Source: RGIG5472 sp051867615 (lineage in GTDB: Bacteria > Bacillota > Clostridia > Oscillospirales > Oscillospiraceae). From it: DNA of 17,491 nucleotides. A program made the position numbers and the translations under genes. Shown in pieces: positions 6,979 to 12,152 of the stretch. The DNA lies in NCBI GenBank assembly GCA_051867615.1, contig JBJDYU010000017.1, positions 1 through 17,491 of the forward strand, written 5' to 3'. The number at the start of each line of letters is the position of its first letter. The stretch's first letter is position 1. The notes under the pieces are model-generated. The model did no database searches. It was not told the DNA's origin and was given only the letters and a program-made list of their open reading frames with translations.

Positions 6979-7451
6979 CGGAGTATATCGGCGCCTGGGT
7001 GGTCCGGGTGATCTGCACGGCCTTCCTCATGGCTGTCGCCGCCGCGCTGACGCCCCGGGGCGCGGTGAAGCGCATCGCGCTGTTTTGCTGCTCACTTTTG
7101 CTGCTGCTGGCGGTGTTCCGGCCGCTGCTGGGCGAGGCTCCCTTACGCGCGGCGGAGGAGTTTTCCTACTGGCAGGATGACATCCTCTCGCGCACGGAGG
7201 CGCTTGAGGAGGAGAACCAAAAAACCTGGGAGGCACTCATAGAGGAGGAGCTCGCCTCATATATTGAAGCAAAAGCGGAGGGGCTTGCCTTTCCCTGCGA
7301 GGTCGCCGTCACGGTGGAGACAGGGGAGGACGGCGTTCCGCGTCCCCGGCGGGTGGAGATCACAGCGGCGGGGAAGAACGAAGCGCTGGGCCGCTTTCTC
7401 CGGGAGGAGCTGGGCCTTGCGCAGGAGGACATTCTGTGGAGGGAAACATAA
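6975..7451 (+). CDS. spoIIIAF: Stage III sporulation protein AF
   Basis: Membrane protein of 158 residues, clearly shorter than the ~206 of B. subtilis. Two N-terminal hydrophobic segments (about residues 4-22 and 32-50) precede a charged domain of about 100 residues. This resembles the ring-building soluble domain described for SpoIIIAF, facing the intermembrane space. ATG 6975 overlaps the spoIIIAE stop by four bases. Loss is in the soluble part; the frame is intact and ends normally. Confidence 0.92.
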   Translation: MTEYIGAWVVRVICTAFLMAVAAALTPRGAVKRIALFCCSLLLLLAVFRPLLGEAPLRAAEEFSYWQDDILSRTEALEEENQKTWEALIEEELASYIEAKAEGLAFPCEVAVTVETGEDGVPRPRRVEITAAGKNEALGRFLREELGLAQEDILWRET

Positions 7452-7454
7452 GCC

Positions 7455-7979
7455 ATGAAGCGGATGGGCGCAAAAGAGCTGTGGGAGGGGATCAAACGCT
7501 ACCGCTACGCTCTGCTGGTGCTGGCGCTGGGGGTGCTGCTGCTCCTGCTGCCCACGGGCGGAAGCGGCGGCTCCTCCGGCGGACAGGAGGCGCAGAGCGC
7601 CGAACTCTCGGCGGATGAGTGGCTGCGCGAGGTGCAGCAGGAGCTGGCCGACACCCTTTCCCGCATCGAGGGAGCGGGGAAGCTGACGCTTATGCTCTCC
7701 GTAGAGACGGGGATGCGCAATGAGCTGGCCCGCGACACGGAGCAGACGCTCCGGGAGGGGGAGCAGAGCCTCAGCAGCGAGACGGTGTTCATCTCCAAGG
7801 GCAGCGGGCAGGAGGAGGTGGTGGTCATCCGCTCCGGCTATCCGGTGTTTCGCGGAGCGGTGGTGGTCTGCGAGGGGGGCGACAGCCCCTCCGTGCGCCT
7901 CGCCGTGACGCAGGCGGTCACAGCGCTGACAGGACTCAGCAGCGACAAAATATCAGTGATAAAGGGGAATGTGAAATGA
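7455..7979 (+). CDS. spoIIIAG: Stage III sporulation protein AG
   Basis: Single-pass membrane protein of 174 residues (about 229 in B. subtilis). A transmembrane segment spans about residues 17-35, followed by a Gly/Ser-rich linker and a soluble domain facing the forespore side. That domain contains the IEGAGKLTLMLSVETG and VRLAVTQAVTALTGL stretches typical of SpoIIIAG. In B. subtilis the protein forms a large ring, so this is the probable channel wall. A GGAGGG ribosome-binding site lies 11 bases upstream of ATG 7455. The shorter length fits a reduced outer loop, but that needs an alignment. Confidence 0.94.
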   Translation: MKRMGAKELWEGIKRYRYALLVLALGVLLLLLPTGGSGGSSGGQEAQSAELSADEWLREVQQELADTLSRIEGAGKLTLMLSVETGMRNELARDTEQTLREGEQSLSSETVFISKGSGQEEVVVIRSGYPVFRGAVVVCEGGDSPSVRLAVTQAVTALTGLSSDKISVIKGNVK

Positions 7980-8527
7980 AAAGGCTCAAGCTAAGCAACC
8001 ACGGAAAGCGGATCGCCGTTCTTACCGCCGTGCTGCTGATGGTCTGCGCGGCAGTCTATCTCAACTGGCGCTATACGGACCAGCTGCTGCCCACCACCGG
8101 GAAGATCCTGGGAAAGTCCACGCTGGTGAGCGCCGAGGACGGCGGGAGCGAGGCGGAAGAGGCGGCGACTGGGGATTATTTCGCTACCGCCCGGCTGACG
8201 AGACAGCAGGCCCGTGACAGCGCCCTGGCGCTGCTGGAGCAGGCGGCGGCCGAGGAGGGGGCGGACCAGGACGTGCTGAATGAAGCCTCCGCGGGCATCC
8301 AGGTGCTGGCAGCCTACACCATGGCGGAGGCCCAGATCGAAAATCTCGTCACCGCCAAGGGCTATGCGGACTGCGTGGCCTTCATGAGCGGCGAGAGCAT
8401 CAGCGTGGTGGTGGCCAGCGGGGAGGAGCCCCTGACAGCCACGGACGTGGCCAAGATCACGGACATCGTCATCAACGAAACGGGCTATACCGCCAACCAG
8501 ATCACGATTTTGGAATCGGACAAATGA
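7976..8527 (+). CDS. spoIIIAH: Stage III sporulation protein AH
   Basis: Single-pass membrane protein of 183 residues (about 218 in B. subtilis) that binds forespore SpoIIQ across the intermembrane space and holds the two membranes together. A transmembrane helix covers about residues 13-32. An acidic Ser/Gly-rich linker follows, then a C-terminal domain (about 75-183) of the YscJ/FliF ring-building type ending GYTANQITILE. The ATGA overlap with spoIIIAG and AAAGGGG eight bases upstream set the start. No terminator is visible after it. Confidence 0.95.
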   Translation: MKRLKLSNHGKRIAVLTAVLLMVCAAVYLNWRYTDQLLPTTGKILGKSTLVSAEDGGSEAEEAATGDYFATARLTRQQARDSALALLEQAAAEEGADQDVLNEASAGIQVLAAYTMAEAQIENLVTAKGYADCVAFMSGESISVVVASGEEPLTATDVAKITDIVINETGYTANQITILESDK

Positions 8528-8533
8528 AAACAG

Positions 8534-8562
8534 TTGTATTTTCAGCCGGAAGATGGTAGAAT
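8534..8562 (+). promoter_or_regulatory. Extended -10 promoter for the asp23-nusB unit
   Basis: TTGTAT (8534-8539), 17 bases, then TAGAAT (8557-8562) preceded by TGG, giving an extended -10 (TGn). The -35 is weak. AACAGT (8529-8534) and ACTGTT (8563-8568) form an inverted repeat that frames the core promoter. Confidence 0.65.
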
Positions 8563-8597
8563 ACTGTTACCAATGAATTCTTAAGGAGACGGTTTCC

Positions 8598-8954
8598 ATG
8601 GCTGATAACAAGGAATATCTGAACCTGCCGCAGGAAAACGGCAATATCCATATCGCGGAAGACGTGGTGGCGGCCATCGCCATCGGCGCCGCCAAAGAGG
8701 TGGAGGGCGTGTACGCGGTGGCGCCCGCCGGCGCCATGCCCGATTTCATGAAGAAGGGCGCTACCCGCGGCGTGCGCATCACGGTGGAAGAGGACAGCAT
8801 GAGCATTGACCTGTTTCTGGTGGTGGAGTATGGCGTGGTCATCCCCGAGGTGGCGGAGAAGGTGCAGCACGCGGTCAGCTCCTCCGTCGAGGCCATGACG
8901 GGCCGCGGCGTGCGCAGCGTCAACGTGCATATCAGCGGCGTACATCTGAACTGA
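8598..8954 (+). CDS. Asp23/Gls24 family envelope stress protein (YqhY-like)
   Basis: A 118-residue protein of the Asp23/Gls24 (DUF322) family. The family core is visible: IHIAEDVVAAIAIGAAKEVEGV at the start and the VEYGVVIPEVAEKVQHAV helix after a beta strand, ending RSVNVHISGV. In B. subtilis the orthologue at this locus, YqhY, lies with accBC and has been linked to control of acetyl-CoA carboxylase; other members are membrane-associated stress proteins. Here accBC are not adjacent, so that link is only by homology. AAGGAG (8583-8588) stands nine bases before ATG 8598. It probably forms a transcript with nusB. Confidence 0.93.
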   Translation: MADNKEYLNLPQENGNIHIAEDVVAAIAIGAAKEVEGVYAVAPAGAMPDFMKKGATRGVRITVEEDSMSIDLFLVVEYGVVIPEVAEKVQHAVSSSVEAMTGRGVRSVNVHISGVHLN

Positions 8955-8993
8955 GGGCAGAGAGAAGAACGAGAAAGAGAAGGATAAAGGCCT

Positions 8994-9443
8994 ATGGTTC
9001 GCAATACCGCGCGAGAGATCGCCGTCCACCTGTCCTATGAGCTGAACTTTGCCCCTCAGGGGGCGCAGGAGCTGCTGGAGCAGCGCCTGTCGCCGGAGAG
9101 CTTCGCGGCCCTGGCGGGAGAATCCCCCTTGTATGAGGAGTTACCCGGCCCGAAGCAGGCGGAGTATATCCGCAGCCTTGTCACCGGCGTGGCGCTGCAC
9201 CAGGGCGAGCTGGACGGTTACATTGAAAAGTATGCGGTGGGATGGAAGTTTTCCCGCATCCCCATGATGGCGGTGGCCGTCATGCGCGTCGCCATGTACG
9301 AGATCATGTACCGGCAGGATATCCCCAACGGCGCCGCCATCAACGAGGCGCTGGAGATCGCGAAGAAGTATGAGACGGAGGAGACCGTCCGTTTCATCAA
9401 CGGTATCCTCGGCAGCTTCGTCCGCCAGGAGATCGGGGAATAA
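8994..9443 (+). CDS. nusB: Transcription antitermination factor NusB
   Basis: An all-helical RNA-binding protein of 149 residues that, with NusE (S10), binds boxA RNA and supports antitermination and processing of rRNA transcripts. Family marks include the N-terminal R(x)2AREIAVHLSYE helix, IPMMAVAVMRVAMYEI, and the C-terminal AINEALEIAKKY...RFINGILG block. AAGGA (8980-8984) lies nine bases before ATG 8994. It follows the Asp23-like gene by 39 bases and is closed by the hairpin at 9452-9486. Confidence 0.96.
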   Translation: MVRNTAREIAVHLSYELNFAPQGAQELLEQRLSPESFAALAGESPLYEELPGPKQAEYIRSLVTGVALHQGELDGYIEKYAVGWKFSRIPMMAVAVMRVAMYEIMYRQDIPNGAAINEALEIAKKYETEETVRFINGILGSFVRQEIGE

Positions 9444-9451
9444 ATCGCCAG

Positions 9452-9486
9452 AAAAGACGGCAGAACGGAGCGCTCTGCCGTCTTTT
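9452..9486 (+). terminator. Rho-independent terminator after nusB
   Basis: A 13-bp perfect stem (9452-9464 with 9474-9486) begins with AAAA and ends with TTTT around a nine-base loop. It can act in either direction; on the + strand it ends the asp23-nusB unit nine bases past the nusB stop. Confidence 0.85.
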
Positions 9487-9500
9487 GCTGTACCCACATG

Positions 9501-9549
9501 ACCGCGGCGCTCCGCCGGACCTCCGGCCCGGAGCGCCGGTCGGATTTTT
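9501..9549 (+). repeat. GC-rich hairpin upstream of xseA
   Basis: A 9-bp stem (9506-9514 with 9529-9537) encloses a second small CCGG/CCGG stem (9515-9518 with 9523-9526). Outer ACC/GGT pairs are possible at 9501-9503 and 9538-9540. ATTTTTA follows at 9544-9550. It could be a second terminator, an attenuator or a 5'-end stabiliser for xseA; no clear promoter is visible between 9487 and 9575. Confidence 0.5.
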
Positions 9550-9560
9550 ACCTTTACGAA

Positions 9561-9566
9561 AGGAGG
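9561..9566 (+). promoter_or_regulatory. Ribosome-binding site fixing the xseA start
   Basis: AGGAGG lies nine bases before GTG 9576. The in-frame ATG at 9498 lies inside the hairpin region, has no ribosome-binding site and would add 26 residues with no family counterpart. Confidence 0.85.
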
Positions 9567-9575
9567 GAGCGCCCT

Positions 9576-10787
9576 GTGGACCGTCCTGTTCTCAGCGTGA
9601 CGGAGCTGAATACTCTCGTCAAGACCCTGCTGGATGAGGAGCCTTTGCTGGGCCGCCTCTATGTCCGGGGCGAGATTTCCAACTATAAGCGCTATCCCTC
9701 CGGACACCATTACTTCACGCTCAAGGATGCGGAGAGCGCCATCCGCTGCGTCATGTTCCGGGGGAGCGCTTCGTCCCTCCGCTTTCAGCCGGAAAACGGC
9801 ATGAAGGTGGTGGCTCTGGGCCGGGTCTCCGTGTACCCGAGGGACGGTGTGTACCAGCTTTACTGCAATGAACTGATCCCCGACGGCATAGGGGATCTGC
9901 ACGTTGCCTTTGAGCAGCTCAAGCAAAAGCTCTATGCCGAGGGACTGTTCGACGAGAGCCATAAAAAGCCGCTCCCCGCGTACCCGGAGCGCATCGCCCT
10001 CATCACCTCCTCCGCCGGCGCGGCGGTGCACGACATGATCCGGATTCTCCGCAAGCGCTATCCGCTGGCGAAGGTGCTGCTGCTGCCCGTCCGGGTGCAG
10101 GGGGCGGAGGCTCCGGCGGAGATCGTGGGAGCCATCCGTTACGCCAACCGCTGGCAGGTGGCGGATCTGATCATCGCGGGCCGGGGCGGCGGTTCCATCG
10201 AGGACCTCTGGTGCTTCAACGACGAGCGGGTGGCCCGTGCCATCTATGCCTCCGAGATCCCGGTGATCTCCGCCGTGGGGCATGAGCCGGACGTGACCAT
10301 CGCGGACTTTGCGGCGGACCTGCGGGCGGCCACGCCCTCCAATGCGGCGGAGCTGGCAGTGCCGGACAGAAGCGAGCTGCTGCGTGCGCTGGAGGAGCGG
10401 CGGCTCCATCTGGCGCGGCTTATGTCAAAGCGGCTGGAGCTGCAGTCCCAGCGGCTCACGGCCCTTGCCGCGCGGCGCTGTATGCAGGACCCCGGCGTGT
10501 TTTTGCAGGACAAGCGGCAGGCGCTTGACCTGCTGCAGAGCCGTCTCGCGAGAGCGGGAGAGAAGCGGCTCGCAAAGGAGCGGCAGCGCTTTTCCGCCCT
10601 GGCCGCGTCGCTGGACGCGCTGAGCCCGCTGAAGGTGCTTTCCCGGGGCTACGGCGTGGTGCGGAACGCGGAGGGGAACATTGTAAAGGACAGCGCGGCG
10701 GTCTCTCCGGGGGACCGGGTGGATGTGACGCTGGGCCGCGGCAGCCTTACCTGCATGGTGGAGGAAACAAAGGAGGAGCAGAGATGA
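9576..10787 (+). CDS. xseA: Exodeoxyribonuclease VII large subunit
   Basis: Catalytic subunit of exonuclease VII, which degrades single-stranded DNA from either end. It has 403 residues, a normal length. The N-terminal OB-fold (about 1-100, with GEISNYKRYPSGHHYFTLKD) binds DNA. The central nuclease domain has ALITSSAGAAVHDM, GRGGGSIEDLW (from residue 202) and the SAVGHEPDVT...ATPSNAAE block. The C-terminal ~130 residues form the long helical region that binds several XseB copies. The start is GTG. The stop overlaps the xseB start (ATGA), as expected for a subunit pair. folD, which precedes xseA in B. subtilis, is absent here. Confidence 0.97.
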   Translation: MDRPVLSVTELNTLVKTLLDEEPLLGRLYVRGEISNYKRYPSGHHYFTLKDAESAIRCVMFRGSASSLRFQPENGMKVVALGRVSVYPRDGVYQLYCNELIPDGIGDLHVAFEQLKQKLYAEGLFDESHKKPLPAYPERIALITSSAGAAVHDMIRILRKRYPLAKVLLLPVRVQGAEAPAEIVGAIRYANRWQVADLIIAGRGGGSIEDLWCFNDERVARAIYASEIPVISAVGHEPDVTIADFAADLRAATPSNAAELAVPDRSELLRALEERRLHLARLMSKRLELQSQRLTALAARRCMQDPGVFLQDKRQALDLLQSRLARAGEKRLAKERQRFSALAASLDALSPLKVLSRGYGVVRNAEGNIVKDSAAVSPGDRVDVTLGRGSLTCMVEETKEEQR

Positions 10788-11014
10788 AAAAGCAGAGCTT
10801 TGAGGAGAAGATGAGAAGGCTCGAGGAGATCGCGGCGGCCCTTGAAAAGGGCGACGCGCCGCTGGAGGATTCTCTTAAGCTGTTTCAGGAGGGGACGAAG
10901 CTCATCGCGGACTGCGGCAGCCAGCTGGAGACGGCGGAGCAGCAGGTGGTGCAGCTCATGAAGGGCGCGGACGGCGCGCCGGTGGAGCTGCCCTTTGAAA
11001 GCGCGGAGGGCTGA
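10784..11014 (+). CDS. xseB: Exodeoxyribonuclease VII small subunit
   Basis: A 76-residue helical protein that assembles on the C-terminal arm of XseA. The family pattern is clear: FEEKMRRLEEIAAALEKGD, then LEDSLKLFQEGTKLI and a C-terminal helix. AGGAGG (10771-10776) lies seven bases before ATG 10784, within the end of xseA. The four-base overlap couples translation of the two subunits. Confidence 0.95.
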   Translation: MKKQSFEEKMRRLEEIAAALEKGDAPLEDSLKLFQEGTKLIADCGSQLETAEQQVVQLMKGADGAPVELPFESAEG

Positions 11015-11018
11015 GCGT

Positions 11019-11924
11019 ATGGAGCGTCAGGCGTTTTATCAGGCCATGGAGACGGCCCGGGCGATGGTGGAGAAGCGGCTGCAGGAGTTCTTCCCCGGCG
11101 GCGGGCTGCAGGAGGCCATGCGCTACAGCCTGCTCGGCGGCGGCAAGCGCATCCGCCCCATTCTCGCCATGATGTTCTGCGAGGCCGCGGGCGGCGCGGC
11201 GGAGGAAGCGCTGGACTTTGGCTGCGGCGTGGAGATGCTCCACACCTACTCCCTCATCCACGACGATCTGCCCTGCATGGACGACGACGATCTCCGCCGG
11301 GGCCGGCCCACCAGCCACAAGGTCTACGGCGAGTGCATAGCGACCCTCGCGGGGGACGCGCTGCAGGCGGCGGCGTTCCAGACGGTGCTGTCGGCGAAAG
11401 GCCCCTGGCGGGGGAAGGGGCAGGCTGTTCCCGGCCTTGCGGCGGGCGTTCTGGCTGCTGCGGCAGGCGAGCAGGGTATGTGCGGCGGCCAGTACTGGGA
11501 TACCCTCGGCGACGGCAAGCCCCACACAGAGGAGGAGCTCACCGCCATTAACGACAAAAAGACCGGCGCGCTGCTGCGGGCAGCCTGCGTCATGGGCGTG
11601 CTGGCGTCCTCCGGCCACCGGAGGGTGGACGATTCCTGCATCGACGCGGCGAAGGCCTACGCCACAAAGCTGGGCCTGGCCTTCCAGATCCGGGACGATA
11701 TGCTGGACGTGACCTCCACGGAGGAGGCGCTCGGCAAGCCCATCGGCTCGGATGCGGACAACCAGAAGACCACCTATGTGACGCTGCTGGGTCTTACCGG
11801 CTGCGCGGAGCGGGTGCGGGCCTATACGGAGGAGGCCAAGGCGGCGCTGCGCCTGGGCAAATGGCCGGGCGGCACAGATTTTCTGGAAACGCTGGCGGAG
11901 GAGCTGGCCACAAGAGAGAAGTAA
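11019..11924 (+). CDS. ispA: Polyprenyl (farnesyl/geranylgeranyl) diphosphate synthase
   Basis: Trans-prenyltransferase that condenses isopentenyl diphosphate with allylic diphosphates to give farnesyl or geranylgeranyl diphosphate for undecaprenyl, quinone or related lipids. It has 301 residues. The first Asp-rich motif DDLPCMD covers residues 82-88, with the two-residue insertion typical of bacterial FPP synthases. The second motif DDMLD is at 226-230. The GGGKRIRP substrate site and KTGALLRA helix are present. ATG 11019 follows GGAGGG (11005-11010) by eight bases; an upstream TTG at 10995 lies inside xseB and is rejected. Product chain length cannot be fixed by eye. Confidence 0.95.
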   Translation: MERQAFYQAMETARAMVEKRLQEFFPGGGLQEAMRYSLLGGGKRIRPILAMMFCEAAGGAAEEALDFGCGVEMLHTYSLIHDDLPCMDDDDLRRGRPTSHKVYGECIATLAGDALQAAAFQTVLSAKGPWRGKGQAVPGLAAGVLAAAAGEQGMCGGQYWDTLGDGKPHTEEELTAINDKKTGALLRAACVMGVLASSGHRRVDDSCIDAAKAYATKLGLAFQIRDDMLDVTSTEEALGKPIGSDADNQKTTYVTLLGLTGCAERVRAYTEEAKAALRLGKWPGGTDFLETLAEELATREK

Positions 11925-11928
11925 GCGG

Positions 11929-11963
11929 CAGCGGGACGCACAGCGTCCCGCTGTTTCCTTTTT
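11929..11963 (+). terminator. Rho-independent terminator after ispA
   Basis: An 11-bp perfect stem (11929-11939 with 11943-11953) with an ACA loop, followed by TTTCCTTTTT. It separates xseA-xseB-ispA from dxs, so dxs needs its own promoter. Confidence 0.92.
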
Positions 11964-11983
11964 CGGCGAATATTCACTTTCTC

Positions 11984-12012
11984 TTGTATATTTGTATGGT
12001 TTGGTGTATACT
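11984..12012 (+). promoter_or_regulatory. Sigma-A promoter of the dxs operon
   Basis: TTGTAT (11984-11989), a 17-base spacer and TATACT (12007-12012) predict a start near 12019 and a leader of about 134 bases. The spacer contains TTTGTATGGT (11991-12000), whose inverse appears twice near the dxs ribosome-binding site. Confidence 0.75.
11991..12002 (+). repeat. Copy 1 of a dxs-leader repeat element, in the promoter spacer
   Basis: TTTGTATGGTTT is the exact reverse complement of AAACCATACAAA at 12127-12138 (12 of 12). It lies between the -35 and -10 boxes, so a DNA-binding protein here would occlude the promoter. Whether it is an operator is inference. Confidence 0.6.
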
Positions 12013-12030
12013 GACCTTGTCCGACAGCTT

Positions 12031-12065
12031 GGCCGCGGATCCGGCGTTTTTGCCGTCCGCGGGCC
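12031..12065 (+). promoter_or_regulatory. Hairpin 1 in the dxs leader
   Basis: CCGCGGA (12033-12039) pairs with TCCGCGG (12056-12062), then CGGC (12042-12045) with GCCG (12052-12055) across a two-base bulge, closing a GTTTTT loop. It would form in the leader RNA starting about a dozen bases after the predicted start. It matches no riboswitch class I can name. Confidence 0.55.
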
Positions 12066-12077
12066 GCGGGGAGGGAC

Positions 12078-12106
12078 GGGCGCGCTGCCCTTCAAAACGC
12101 GCGCCC
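12078..12106 (+). promoter_or_regulatory. Hairpin 2 in the dxs leader
   Basis: GGGCGCGC (12078-12085) pairs perfectly with GCGCGCCC (12099-12106) around a 13-base loop. No T-run follows, so it is not a simple terminator. Confidence 0.5.
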
Positions 12107-12113
12107 AGCGAAG

Positions 12114-12138
12114 ACCATACAAACGAAAACCATACAAA
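12114..12138 (+). repeat. Tandem direct repeat next to the dxs ribosome-binding site
   Basis: ACCATACAAA occurs at 12114-12123 and again at 12129-12138, a 15-base period. Both are inverse copies of the element in the promoter spacer. The second copy runs directly into the AAAGGGAG ribosome-binding site (12136-12143). Confidence 0.65.
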
Positions 12139-12152
12139 GGGAGTCATCAGTC

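Noticed and set aside
9498..9575. Upstream ATG for xseA
   Set aside because: It has no ribosome-binding site and lies in a hairpin region; GTG 9576 has AGGAGG at ideal distance and matches the family N-terminus.
12019..12152. TPP riboswitch in the dxs leader
   Set aside because: The conserved CUGAGA core and its partner helices are not present; the leader is instead reported as an unassigned structured region.
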